This document shows positions 1 through 7,902 of a stretch of 64,000 bases of DNA, in pieces. The position numbers and the translations under genes are program-made. Source of the DNA: Chryseobacterium soldanellicola (GTDB lineage Bacteria; Bacteroidota; Bacteroidia; Flavobacteriales; Weeksellaceae); NCBI RefSeq assembly GCF_900100115.1, contig NZ_FNKL01000002.1, positions 806,001 through 870,000 on the forward strand, given 5' to 3'. Numbering within the stretch: position 1 is the first letter of the stretch; each line of letters opens with the position of its first letter. The notes beneath the pieces are model-generated. The model was not told the DNA's origin. It made no database searches and worked only from the letters and a program-made list of their open reading frames with translations.

Positions 1-270
1 ATTCCGGCATTGATCTCTTTAGGAGGTGTGACGGATGTTAAAACAGCCTGGAAAATGTCTGTAACAATGGGAAAAGGTAATTTGTTGTCCATTTTCTTGT
101 TTGCGCTCGTCGTAAGTCTTATCGGAAACTTAGGTATTTTAGCTTGCGGTATTGGGATTTTTCTTACTTTACCATTTGTTTATACAGCTCATTATTTTGC
201 TTTTGAAGATGCAATGAAGCAGGTTGAATATGATGAAATAATAGAAATCGGATCTAAAAATGAATTTTAA
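1..270 (+). CDS. Integral membrane protein, C-terminal fragment
   Basis: The reading frame is open from base 1, so the gene begins upstream and only about 89 residues are visible. The fragment holds a hydrophobic stretch (about residues 30-66) rich in Gly, Leu, Ile and Phe, consistent with one or two membrane helices, and an acidic tail ending GSKNEF. I do not recognise the family. It overlaps the start of the next gene by 11 bases, so the two are probably co-transcribed and translationally coupled with LptE. Confidence 0.7.
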   Translation: MPALISLGGVTDVKTAWKMSVTMGKGNLLSIFLFALVVSLIGNLGILACGIGIFLTLPFVYTAHYFAFEDAMKQVEYDEIIEIGSKNEF

Positions 271-811
271 AATTAAAAATATCCAAATCAGACATTCAGG
301 ATTTACCTGGCTTTTACTTCTCTGTTTAGGAGTTTTAAACTCTTGCTACAGTTTCACGGGCTCATCTTTAACGGATGAAAAAACGGTACAGATCAATGAA
401 TTTCCCAACAATGCGGCACTGGTAAATCCTACCCTATCACAGCAGTTTTCAACGGATATTCAAAACAGGTTTTTACAGCGTACCACCCTGAAAGGAACGA
501 AGGAAAATCCGGATATTTTAATCGAAGGAGAAATTACAGATTATTCCATCAGCCCCACAACAATCAGCTCAAATACCCAGACAACTTCAACAGGAGGAGT
601 TATCCAGGAATCACAAAATAAGTTAACGATCACCGTGAAAGTGCATTATGAAAACAAAGTGCATCCCGATTCCAGCTTTGACAGAACCTATTCTGATGAG
701 GCGGTTTTTAACAGCAACCTTTCACAAAGCGACATTGAAGCTTCTCAGGTGAAAATCGTAACTGAAAGAATTATTAATAAAATATTTAACGACATCGTAG
801 CAAACTGGTAA
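260..811 (+). CDS. lptE: LptE-family LPS-assembly lipoprotein
   Basis: LptE is the outer-membrane lipoprotein that plugs the LptD barrel during lipopolysaccharide insertion. The 183-residue protein has a basic N-terminus, a hydrophobic stretch and a lipobox (VLNSC, Cys near residue 29). After it comes the family pattern of an N-terminal YSFTG motif and an NPTLSQQF segment, then the conserved DILIEGEITDYSISP strand and a C-terminal amphipathic helix. The ATG at 260 lies inside the preceding gene. The next gene starts only one base after this stop, so this looks like one operon. The assignment rests on the Bacteroidetes LptE pattern. Confidence 0.82.
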   Translation: MNFKIKNIQIRHSGFTWLLLLCLGVLNSCYSFTGSSLTDEKTVQINEFPNNAALVNPTLSQQFSTDIQNRFLQRTTLKGTKENPDILIEGEITDYSISPTTISSNTQTTSTGGVIQESQNKLTITVKVHYENKVHPDSSFDRTYSDEAVFNSNLSQSDIEASQVKIVTERIINKIFNDIVANW

Positions 812-812
812 A

Positions 813-2969
813 ATGAATCCTAGAGTTTTAGAATTATTAAAAGACCCAAAAAGCATTCAGTCAGAGGATTTACATCTTCTGAAAGAGGAGATTAATTCTT
901 TTCCCTACATTCAGAATATCAGAGCATTGCATTTGTATGGAGTGCATCTTTATGATAAAGAAAACTATCAGAAAGAGCTTTCCACAACGGCAGCTTATAC
1001 AACAGATAAAAAGATCCTTTATCAGCTGATTAACGGTAAAATTCAGCAAAAGCAAAAGCCTGAAATTAAGGTTGAAGCAAAAAAGCCCGAATTTTCTAAA
1101 AATACATTTAATTATACCTATAAAAGCAGCAATTTCCCTTTAAAAAGAGAGGAAAAAGAAGAGACTAAAGAAAATGTGGCGATTCCAGCTCAGGAACTTG
1201 AAGTCCCTGAAGTTGTAAAGAGTGATGCTGTTGAAAATCAGGTAAATACATCCGGACATAAATACGAAGAAGCTGCGCGTTTACTGCAAAATCCAAAGCC
1301 TGAAATAAAAGATGTTTTTGTAAAAGGCGAAAGAAACAGAATTTTATTTGAAGGAGAAGAAAATTTCCTTGATGATGAAAATGTTGAAAAAATTGACCTC
1401 GAATCCACACTGGAATCAGGCGTTATTGTCACTCAAAAAGCAGAAGTAAAAGATCCTGTTTCTGAAATTAATGATTCCGAAAACATCGTAAACAGTTCCG
1501 GTAAAGCAGAAAATTCTGAGGAAATAAAAGAAGAATTTACTCCTGAAACAATTATTGAAGAGGAAAATATTTCGTCAAAAGAAGAAAAAGAGGAAATTAA
1601 TGATGAAGTAAGTTTTCATGAGATTGAAAATGTAGAAAGTCAGCAAAATATTCAGACAAATGAAATTGTAGAGGAGAAAATAGAGGAAGAAGATGTTAAA
1701 AGAACAGAAACATCAATCGCTGAATTTACGCCTGAAACAATTATTAATGAAGAAAAAATTTCATCAGAAAAAGTTGAAGAAACCGTAAATGATGAATCTG
1801 AATTAAGCTTCCACGAGACACAGTCTTTTTTACCGGAAATTAATATTCAGACAAGTTCTGAAGAAGAAAAACCGACTCAAAATAACACTTCTCCCGAAGT
1901 TCACGGATTGCAGGCCTTCCTGACAGGCACAAAAATTCAGACCAATAATCCTGAACAGAAACAGCAGGAAAATAAGCCGGCGATCAATAAGCACGAAGAA
2001 GAAATGAGACGTCTGATCGAGGAAGTTGAGAAAAAAATGAAGGAGAGCAAAAAAGATGCAGGCGAAAAGGAAAAAGAAGAGCCGGAAATCATCAGCCATG
2101 ATATCAGTTTTGCAGAAACTCAGAGCTTTGATGTAAAATCTGTTGAAAAAGATGATAAAGAGAATGAATTTACAAAATCGGATGAACCGAAATCTGAGAC
2201 TAAAGAAAATCAGGAAAGTAAACGAGAATTCATAGCAGAAAAACCCGTTGAAATACAGGAAAAGGTACAATCTTCCTGGAAACCAATGAGTTTTGAACCT
2301 CATGTTCCGGATTCACTATTGAATAAGACCCAGGAAATTCCGCAGCCGAAAATTGAAGCTCCAAAAGAAGAAACTCCGAAGCAGGAAGAAATTTTACCTG
2401 AAATTAAGGAACTCCCGAAATTGGTAAAAGATCAGTCACAGCAATTCGGAACGGCAACAAAAGAGCTTCAAAAAGATCCTGAAGCGCCCGTAATGAACGT
2501 TTCCTTCTTTAATTCAGATACCATCGCAAGCTGGAAAGTCGACCTGCAGAAAGAAGAGGAAAAAATGGAGGAAGAAGTAAAGGAAATCCCTCAGAAAACT
2601 TCTCAGGCCCCTGTTGACAGCAATGTTCCTGGTTTTATTAATACATGGCAAAGCTGGCTGAAAATCGACAGAACGCCGGAAGTTGAAGAAAAAGATAAGA
2701 TCGAAATAAAAAATAAAGTTATTGAAACCTTTATTGAAACCAATCCGAAAATTTCCCAGCTAAAAGATGAGGTTAATTTTGTGGTGAAAGAAAAAAATGA
2801 CGACATTTCTCACTTAATGACAGAAACGCTGGCGAATCTTTATTTTGAGCAAAAATTATATACAAAAGCTATAAAAGCCTTTGAAGTTTTAATGAATAAA
2901 TTCCCTGAAAAGAAAGATTATTTTGAAGCAAAAATTCAGGAAATAAAAGATAATCGTACTAAAAATTAA
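813..2969 (+). CDS. Large acidic repeat-containing protein with C-terminal TPR-like segment
   Basis: This 718-residue protein has three parts. An N-terminal folded region (about 1-80) resembles the N-terminus of flavobacterial TPR proteins. A long low-complexity middle (about 80-600) is dominated by Glu, Lys, Ser and Thr. A C-terminal helical segment (about 650-715) reads like a single TPR unit (LANLYFEQKLYTKAIKAFEVL). The middle holds an imperfect internal duplication: EFTPETII recurs at about residues 240 and 304, each followed by a SFHE motif, and ETQSF appears again later. No signal peptide or lipobox is visible, so it is probably cytoplasmic. It follows lptE by one base. Its function is unknown to me. 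Confidence 0.75.
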   Translation: MNPRVLELLKDPKSIQSEDLHLLKEEINSFPYIQNIRALHLYGVHLYDKENYQKELSTTAAYTTDKKILYQLINGKIQQKQKPEIKVEAKKPEFSKNTFNYTYKSSNFPLKREEKEETKENVAIPAQELEVPEVVKSDAVENQVNTSGHKYEEAARLLQNPKPEIKDVFVKGERNRILFEGEENFLDDENVEKIDLESTLESGVIVTQKAEVKDPVSEINDSENIVNSSGKAENSEEIKEEFTPETIIEEENISSKEEKEEINDEVSFHEIENVESQQNIQTNEIVEEKIEEEDVKRTETSIAEFTPETIINEEKISSEKVEETVNDESELSFHETQSFLPEINIQTSSEEEKPTQNNTSPEVHGLQAFLTGTKIQTNNPEQKQQENKPAINKHEEEMRRLIEEVEKKMKESKKDAGEKEKEEPEIISHDISFAETQSFDVKSVEKDDKENEFTKSDEPKSETKENQESKREFIAEKPVEIQEKVQSSWKPMSFEPHVPDSLLNKTQEIPQPKIEAPKEETPKQEEILPEIKELPKLVKDQSQQFGTATKELQKDPEAPVMNVSFFNSDTIASWKVDLQKEEEKMEEEVKEIPQKTSQAPVDSNVPGFINTWQSWLKIDRTPEVEEKDKIEIKNKVIETFIETNPKISQLKDEVNFVVKEKNDDISHLMTETLANLYFEQKLYTKAIKAFEVLMNKFPEKKDYFEAKIQEIKDNRTKN

Positions 2970-2982
2970 TTATTTACGATGC

Positions 2983-3020
2983 AAAAAAAAACGGCTGATT
3001 AGATATCAGCCGTTTTTTTA
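2983..3020. terminator. Bidirectional intrinsic terminator
   Basis: A perfect 15-bp inverted repeat (2985-2999 with 3005-3019) with A and T tracts on its outer sides sits between two convergent genes. It can end transcription from both directions and overlaps the stop codon of the minus-strand DUF4126 gene. Confidence 0.9.
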
Positions 3021-3626
3021 TGTATTATCAACAACGGTTTTATTTTTTCTTAACTTTCGCCAGGCTTTTCGTCCTAAAACAACGACAAGTATGACTAAAA
3101 TGATGGCGCAAATTCCGGCAATAATAGGAGCTGCTATTGCTAAAAAAGTCATCAGCCCGGCTCCGGCTGTTTCAGTAGTTCCGACGACGGAATTCCCCAA
3201 TCCTCCCGTTGTTGCCGTAGAAGCCGCCCTAAGTCCTGCGAATCCTGAGCTGATCGTTGCCGCCGTTCCTCCTCCTGCAATTAAAGCCAGCGCCCATTGC
3301 GGAAATGTTCCTAAATCAGCAAATTGACTCGCAAACAATACCGAGCCAGCAATCGTAGCCAACGGAATAGAAAGTGTATCCAGCAAATGATCAATAAAAG
3401 GAATGTAATAGGCTAAAACTTCGGCGATGGTTGCAATTCCTGTTGTAATCAAGGTCGGAAGCCCCGCAAGCCATTCAAATTGCTCATTCATGGGAATCCA
3501 GTGAAGGTACGAAGCTAAGCTTACTGCAAACATCGGCAGAAAAACTCTAAAGCCCGTCGCGGCAGCCAAACCGATGCCGATAAAGGCGCTCAGCACGTAA
3601 GGTAAATAGGGAACATGGTCTAACAT
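3018..3626 (-). CDS. DUF4126 family integral membrane protein
   Basis: The 202-residue protein is strongly hydrophobic, with about five predicted membrane segments. It has the Gly/Ala-rich pattern of DUF4126, including GIGLAAATGFRVFLP near residue 17, a Gly-rich IAGGGTAATISSG segment near residue 116, and a short basic tail. The family has no established function. The gene stands alone on the minus strand between convergent and unrelated neighbours and shares a terminator with the gene on its left. Confidence 0.8.
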   Translation of the reverse strand: MLDHVPYLPYVLSAFIGIGLAAATGFRVFLPMFAVSLASYLHWIPMNEQFEWLAGLPTLITTGIATIAEVLAYYIPFIDHLLDTLSIPLATIAGSVLFASQFADLGTFPQWALALIAGGGTAATISSGFAGLRAASTATTGGLGNSVVGTTETAGAGLMTFLAIAAPIIAGICAIILVILVVVLGRKAWRKLRKNKTVVDNT

Positions 3627-3711
3627 TTTAATTTTCAGATTAATTGTTTCCCTTTAAAGTTACAAAAATTTATATTTCTACAGATTTTGCAGACTTATTT
3701 ATAAAAATATA

Positions 3712-3747
3712 CATAATCATCTGTGTAAATCCGTGTGATCTGTGGAA
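3712..3747. repeat. Dispersed ATCTGTGTAAATCCGTG-type repeat, copy 1
   Basis: An intergenic stretch of the form AATCATCTGTGTAAATCCGT followed by GTGATCTGTGG. A second copy at 34769-34800 matches at about 28 of 32 positions. I know similar strings as scattered intergenic repeats in flavobacterial genomes. This copy lies just downstream of rnpA. Confidence 0.6.
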
Positions 3748-3751
3748 AAAA

Positions 3752-4126
3752 TTAAGGCTTTTTCTGAGACTGACAAAGCTTAATAAACTGTGCTTCAACA
3801 TCTTGAAATTTTTCAGGCATTTCAGGCGAAACCCAAAACATCATCGCCATCGTTTGATCTCCGAAAGCTTCCTTGAAAAGGTCTTTATTTAAGCGATAAC
3901 ATTCTCTCAGCAATCTTTTTAAACGATTTCTATGAACTGCTTTTTTGAAATATCTTTTAGAAACGGAAACCGCAAACTTTGTACTTTCTACAGGCAGAGT
4001 GGGTTTATCCTTAAGAACAATAATTCTCAAATTCCCATGCGTTCGCCATTTGCCCTTCTCGAAAAGCAAAGTAATTTCGGTGTTTTTTTTAAGTTTTTCC
4101 GCTCTTGGGTATTTGAAATTTGTCAT
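3752..4126 (-). CDS. rnpA: Ribonuclease P protein component
   Basis: RnpA is the protein subunit that helps the RNase P ribozyme bind and cleave the 5' leaders of precursor tRNAs. The 124-residue protein has the family pattern: an N-terminal RAEKLKKNTEITLLFEKGK segment, a central beta strand containing FAVSVSKRYFKKAVHRNRLKRLLRE (the arginine-rich RNR motif), and a C-terminal helix. Its length is normal. It is usually encoded next to rpmH, but here the upstream neighbour is an inverted repeat followed by tcdA, so the classical rpmH-rnpA pair is not in this window. Confidence 0.95.
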   Translation of the reverse strand: MTNFKYPRAEKLKKNTEITLLFEKGKWRTHGNLRIIVLKDKPTLPVESTKFAVSVSKRYFKKAVHRNRLKRLLRECYRLNKDLFKEAFGDQTMAMMFWVSPEMPEKFQDVEAQFIKLCQSQKKP

Positions 4127-4164
4127 TTACGGACGTAAATATAAGGTATATTTTGTTTATTTGA

Positions 4165-4245
4165 GATGCTTCGACAAGCTCAGCATGAAAGTGCTGTAAA
4201 TTGACAGATAGTGTGTAGAAATGTCATGCTGAGCCTGTCGAAGCT
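4165..4245. repeat. REP-like inverted pair (CTTCGACAAGCTCAGCATGA)
   Basis: GCTTCGACAAGCTCAGCATGA at about 4168-4188 is matched at 20 of 21 positions by its reverse complement at 4224-4244, with a 35-base spacer. The RNA can fold into a long hairpin. It lies downstream of tcdA and upstream of rnpA, so it may also act as a 3' end for the tcdA transcript. Related elements occur at 11786-11852, 26219-26279 and 41358-41382. Confidence 0.8.
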
Positions 4246-4248
4246 TAT

Positions 4249-4977
4249 TTAATTTTCTTTTTTTATTAAATAATTAATCACTTCTGCTGCGGCATACAGC
4301 CCGAAAATTGCCGGAATATAACTTATCGTTCCGTAAAAAGATCTTTTATAATTGGTTCCGTCAGTCATTTTAAGGCTTTCTTCATTCTGAAGCTCGTTAG
4401 AAAAAACGCATCGGATTCCTTTGTTTATTTTCTCTTTTTTCAGCCTTTTTCTTACCTGTTTTGCCAGAAAGCAATTTTGAGATTTACTGATATCTCTTAC
4501 CATTACTTTACTTGGATCAGATTTTCCGCCGGCTCCCATTGAGCTTACGATTTTTATTTTTTTTCTTTTTGCTGCGATCAGTAACTTAAGTTTTGGAGTC
4601 ACACTGTCGATGCAATCGAGGATATAATCGAATTTTCCGGCATCCAGGACTTCATTCATCCTTTCCGGATTCAGAAACTCATTGATTTTAATTAAATTAA
4701 GTTTGGGATTTATATCTAAAAGTCTTTCAGCAACAACTTCCACTTTATGTTTTCCGATAGTGGAATGTAAAGCGGGTAACTGTCTGTTAATGTTGGTGAT
4801 ATCTACCGTATCTCCGTCTACGATGGTCATATTTCCGACTCCGGATCTTGCCAAAAATTCAGCCGCAAAAGAGCCAACACCTCCCAAACCTACCACCAGA
4901 ACAGATGCTTTATTTAATTTTTCCAAGCCTTCTTCTTTGATGAGAAGTTCCGTTCTTTCCAACCAGTACTTATCCAT
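4249..4977 (-). CDS. tcdA: tRNA threonylcarbamoyladenosine dehydratase
   Basis: TcdA (formerly CsdL/YgdL) is an E1-like enzyme that uses ATP to cyclise t6A37 of ANN-decoding tRNAs to ct6A. The 242-residue protein opens with the ThiF/MoeB/HesA fold: the nucleotide-binding VLVVGLGGVGSFAAE near residue 27, the VDGDTVDITNINRQ segment near 54, and the LDCIDSVTPKL acidic region near 121. The FYGTISYIPAIFG stretch near the C-terminus is typical of TcdA rather than MoeB or ThiF. Its start overlaps the end of the upstream TatD gene by 8 bases, so the two form an operon. Confidence 0.9.
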   Translation of the reverse strand: MDKYWLERTELLIKEEGLEKLNKASVLVVGLGGVGSFAAEFLARSGVGNMTIVDGDTVDITNINRQLPALHSTIGKHKVEVVAERLLDINPKLNLIKINEFLNPERMNEVLDAGKFDYILDCIDSVTPKLKLLIAAKRKKIKIVSSMGAGGKSDPSKVMVRDISKSQNCFLAKQVRKRLKKEKINKGIRCVFSNELQNEESLKMTDGTNYKRSFYGTISYIPAIFGLYAAAEVINYLIKKEN

Positions 4978-5596
4978 TTTTTATTGTCTCTAAATTTTCT
5001 ATAATTTGTCCGTTAAGTTTTTCTAAGGAAATTTCCTTTATTTCCGAAACTTTCTGATATAGTTCTTCGATGCTAAAATCATCATTATCAGTTTCTAAAA
5101 AGATTTTGTCTAAAGGGGTAATTTTCAAAGTATTCTGCAAAGATAAATTATACAAAACCGCTTTTCCAAAACTCAGATAAAAATTATTTTTAAGAAGATC
5201 ATCCGCAATGCTTTGTTTTTTATTAAAACCATGAATGATCATCGGCTGTTCGGCATATTTTTTAAATGAAATAACTTCATAAAATTTTCTTACACAATGA
5301 ATGATTATTGGTTTTTTTACTTCGTTGGCGAATTTTATTTGTTTTAAAAAAACGTCTTCCTGAATTTTCTGATTGATTTCAACAAAAGAATCTAATCCGC
5401 ATTCTCCAATCGCGAAACAGTTTTCATAAATGTTTGATTGTAGCCAATTGAATTGATTTTCAATAGAATGAATATCAATATCTTTTGGATGAATACCAAT
5501 CGAATACGGAAAATCAGGAGGTATTTCTTCGGAATCCAAATTATAGATGCCGTTTTTTATATTTTTCTTATGATGATGAAAATCAAAAAAATCCAT
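4970..5596 (-). CDS. TatD-family metal-dependent hydrolase (short form)
   Basis: TatD enzymes are TIM-barrel DNases or deacylases with a bimetal centre. Visible ligands in order are an HHH near residue 7 (in place of the usual HxH), GIHP near 32, the GECGLD glutamate near 65, IIHC near 93, IIHG near 115 and the ETDNDD aspartate near 165. At about 208 residues it is shorter than the usual 250-265. I start at the ATG at 5596 because the metal motif follows at once; an upstream start at 5611 adds five residues. It overlaps tcdA and was probably acquired or kept with it as a two-gene operon. Confidence 0.82.
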   Translation of the reverse strand: MDFFDFHHHKKNIKNGIYNLDSEEIPPDFPYSIGIHPKDIDIHSIENQFNWLQSNIYENCFAIGECGLDSFVEINQKIQEDVFLKQIKFANEVKKPIIIHCVRKFYEVISFKKYAEQPMIIHGFNKKQSIADDLLKNNFYLSFGKAVLYNLSLQNTLKITPLDKIFLETDNDDFSIEELYQKVSEIKEISLEKLNGQIIENLETIKNG

Positions 5597-5636
5597 TTTC
5601 AAAAATACCAATTATTTAGAATTAACGTAAAATTCT

Positions 5637-5650
5637 TAAACGAACGTTTA
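5637..5650. promoter_or_regulatory. Candidate TetR-type operator TAAACGAACGTTTA
   Basis: Perfect 6-bp arms (TAAACG / CGTTTA) around a 2-base centre lie in the gap between the divergent tatD operon (start 5596) and the TetR gene (start 5696). The size and symmetry fit a TetR-family dimer site, and the position would allow control of both directions. A -7-like TAACTTTA follows at 5671-5678. This is inferred from position and symmetry only. Confidence 0.5.
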
Positions 5651-5695
5651 TAAATGTGTTAAAAATTTCTTAACTTTACCTGAAAGCAGCACTTC

Positions 5696-6325
5696 ATGAG
5701 AAAAAAATTTACTGAAAAACAAATTCATATTTTAGATATAGCCGAAGAGCTGATCGCCAAAAAAGGCTACGAAGGAACGTCTGTGAGGGATATTTGTTCA
5801 AAAGCGAACATCAATGTAGCCATGATCTCTTATTATTTTGGTTCGAAGGAAAAAATGATGTCTTATCTGTACCAGTACAGAGTGTTAAAAACCAGAGAAA
5901 ATTTTTCAGAATTTGCAGATACCATAAAAGACGGCAAGCCAGAAATGCAAATGAAAGAAATTATTAAATATATTGTTGCTCAATTATTTAAGTATAATTA
6001 TTTCCACGGTTTTGTTACTCAGGAACTTCGTCATACAGAAAATTTAAAAGACGAATTGCTGGATTTTTATCAGTTATTTGTTAAAAAAGTGGATGAAGTA
6101 ATCAAAAAAGGAGTTGCCTCGGGCGTTTTTACATTTACACCAAAACCGGAGGATGTTTTGACAACAATTATTGGTTCTACCTTATTTGTTATTAGAAATA
6201 AAAACTTTTACGAGCTGTATGTTCCGAGTAAAAATGAGGAAACATATGAAAAAGAAGCCGAAAAAAAGGTCAGAATGAATCTTTTAATGAGCGTTTTTGC
6301 AATTTTAGGATACGCAGCAGACTAA
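5696..6325 (+). CDS. TetR/AcrR family transcriptional regulator
   Basis: The 209-residue protein has a typical TetR N-terminal helix-turn-helix (residues 9-55), with KKGYEGTSVRDIC leading into the recognition region NVAMISYYFGSKEKM. A longer helical ligand-binding and dimerisation domain follows. It is probably a repressor of an unknown small-molecule response. The likely targets are its own promoter or the divergent tatD-tcdA operon, given the palindrome at 5637-5650. The ligand cannot be deduced. The downstream bamD has its own promoter-like element, so co-transcription is not required. Confidence 0.88.
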   Translation: MRKKFTEKQIHILDIAEELIAKKGYEGTSVRDICSKANINVAMISYYFGSKEKMMSYLYQYRVLKTRENFSEFADTIKDGKPEMQMKEIIKYIVAQLFKYNYFHGFVTQELRHTENLKDELLDFYQLFVKKVDEVIKKGVASGVFTFTPKPEDVLTTIIGSTLFVIRNKNFYELYVPSKNEETYEKEAEKKVRMNLLMSVFAILGYAAD

Positions 6326-6372
6326 AATTACGTTAAATAATCATAAAAAGAAATCTATTGACAAAAAAGTTT

Positions 6373-6380
6373 TATTTTTG
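6373..6380 (+). promoter_or_regulatory. -7 element TATTTTTG upstream of bamD
   Basis: TATTTTTG fits the Bacteroidetes -7 consensus TAnnTTTG and sits 45 bases before the bamD start. The nearest upstream TTG (6358-6360) is only 12 bases away, which is too close for the usual spacing, so only the -7 element is supported. Confidence 0.5.
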
Positions 6381-6424
6381 CAAATTAATAGATCGGTATA
6401 AATCCGAGAACTGTTGAATTTTAT

Positions 6425-7420
6425 ATGAAAAAATATATTTTAGGTCTTTTAGCGGTGGCTGTAGTTTCGGCTTGTACAAGTCAGCAGGATAAAGCGATGA
6501 AAAGTGCAGACAAAAACTACATCTTGAAAACAGCTAATGAAAATTTTGCTAAAAAGAAGTGGAAAAATGCTTTGGCGCTGTATGACAGGCTTCCGAACCT
6601 TGTAGCGGGTACAGATGATGCTCCGAATGTGGTTTTTAACTCTGCATATGCCAATTATTATGATAAAAACTTCAAATTGGCAGGACACCAGTTCAAGAAT
6701 TTTGCCGTAAGTTTTCCGCAGGATAACAGAAAAGAAGAAGCTGCTTATATGTCGGCTTTATGCTACTATGAAGGCTCTATGGATTATAACTTAGACCAAT
6801 CGAGCACAGAGCTGGCGATTAATGAGCTGCAGGATTTCTTGAATAATTATCCAACTTCAGAAAGATCTAAAAACATCAATACGCTGATTGAGGAATTGTC
6901 TTATAAGTTAGAGTTTAAATCTTACGAAAATGCAAGACAATATTTCAATATGGGTGATTATAAGGCAGCCAACACGGCATTAGAAAATGTATTGGAAGAT
7001 TTTCCAAGTACAAAGCTTCGTCCGAAAATTTATGATTATATCTTAAAATCCCGTTATCAGCTGGCAACAAAATCAATTTATGATCTTAAGGATGAGCGTA
7101 TAGAAAGCGCCTTGGCATTCACAAGACAGGTTGAAAAAGAAATGCCGAATACAGAAAATGCTAAAACCGCTTTAGACTTAAGAGCTAAGCTGGAAAAAGA
7201 AAAGAAAGACTTTGTAGAGGTAAAAAAACAAACCGAAGCAAGAATTGCAACATTAACTGCAAAACAGAAAAAAGAGGCAGAAAAGCTTGCTGAAAAATCA
7301 AAAACGGAAGAACAAATTAAAAATCAGGCAGATGCCGAGAAGAAAGCAATGCAGATCCAGAGGGATAGTGCAGCACTTCAGACCCCTCCTCCGGCAGCGA
7401 CTTTCAAAATCCAAAGATAA
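6425..7420 (+). CDS. bamD: Outer membrane protein assembly factor BamD
   Basis: BamD is the essential lipoprotein partner of BamA in beta-barrel insertion. The 331-residue protein has a signal sequence with a lipobox (VVSAC, Cys near residue 17) and then TPR helices (about 30-240) with the YFNMGDYKAANTALENVLEDFP unit. The last 80 or so residues form a Lys/Glu/Ala-rich predicted coiled coil ending in a Pro-rich tail. That extension makes it longer than the roughly 245-residue proteobacterial form and is common in Flavobacteriia. rpoZ follows 42 bases later. Confidence 0.92.
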   Translation: MKKYILGLLAVAVVSACTSQQDKAMKSADKNYILKTANENFAKKKWKNALALYDRLPNLVAGTDDAPNVVFNSAYANYYDKNFKLAGHQFKNFAVSFPQDNRKEEAAYMSALCYYEGSMDYNLDQSSTELAINELQDFLNNYPTSERSKNINTLIEELSYKLEFKSYENARQYFNMGDYKAANTALENVLEDFPSTKLRPKIYDYILKSRYQLATKSIYDLKDERIESALAFTRQVEKEMPNTENAKTALDLRAKLEKEKKDFVEVKKQTEARIATLTAKQKKEAEKLAEKSKTEEQIKNQADAEKKAMQIQRDSAALQTPPPAATFKIQR

Positions 7421-7434
7421 TTCGTAAATTTGCC

Positions 7435-7442
7435 ATCTTAAT
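7435..7442 (+). promoter_or_regulatory. -7 element TAAATTTG upstream of rpoZ
   Basis: TAAATTTG matches the Bacteroidetes -7 consensus and lies 20 bases before the rpoZ ATG. No good -33 TTG is visible at the usual distance, so rpoZ may also be read from the bamD promoter. Confidence 0.4.
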
Positions 7443-7462
7443 AAATAATTAATTTTCTCAAA

Positions 7463-7786
7463 ATGAGTGTAAAAGATACAAAAGCAGAAGTAAATACTAT
7501 TACTTACGATAAAGATAAGATTGAAGATAAAGTAGCCTCAATCTATGAAGCTATTGTTATCATGGGAAAGAGAGCAGAGCAGATCAATGCAGAAATTCGT
7601 ACAGAACTTCATAATAAGCTTGATGAGTTTGCTGTTCATAATTCTACATTAGAAGAAGTTTTCGAAAACAGAGAGCAGATCGAGATCTCAAAACATTATG
7701 AAAAACTTCCTAAGCCGACTTCAATCGCTATTGAAGAATGGTTAAACGAAGATATCTATTTCAGAAAAACAGAAGAGAGAAAATAA
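7463..7786 (+). CDS. rpoZ: DNA-directed RNA polymerase omega subunit
   Basis: Omega assists folding and assembly of the beta-prime subunit. This 107-residue protein has the Bacteroidetes-type sequence, with the central helix EAIVIMGKRAEQINAEIRTELHNKL corresponding to the conserved omega core, and the C-terminal EEWLNEDIYFRK tail. Its place between bamD and coaBC is the usual gene order in flavobacteria, which supports the call. A strong terminator follows it. Confidence 0.88.
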   Translation: MSVKDTKAEVNTITYDKDKIEDKVASIYEAIVIMGKRAEQINAEIRTELHNKLDEFAVHNSTLEEVFENREQIEISKHYEKLPKPTSIAIEEWLNEDIYFRKTEERK

Positions 7787-7809
7787 TTCATTTGTTTTTT
7801 TTATATATG

Positions 7810-7850
7810 AAGGTCATAAAGGGAATTGTTTCTTTATGACCTTTGTTGTT
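7810..7850 (+). terminator. Intrinsic terminator after rpoZ
   Basis: A perfect 12-bp stem (7810-7821 with 7832-7843), AAGGTCATAAAG paired with CTTTATGACCTT, followed by a T-rich stretch. Confidence 0.85.
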
Positions 7851-7902
7851 TAGGTGTTTCTGAGAAAAAATAAGTAATTTAGTGTTCTAAAATTAAAACT
7901 AC

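Noticed and set aside
1830..2303. A 157-residue minus-strand open frame in the acidic protein
   Set aside because: Phe/Leu-rich mirror of Lys/Glu-rich codons; a composition shadow.
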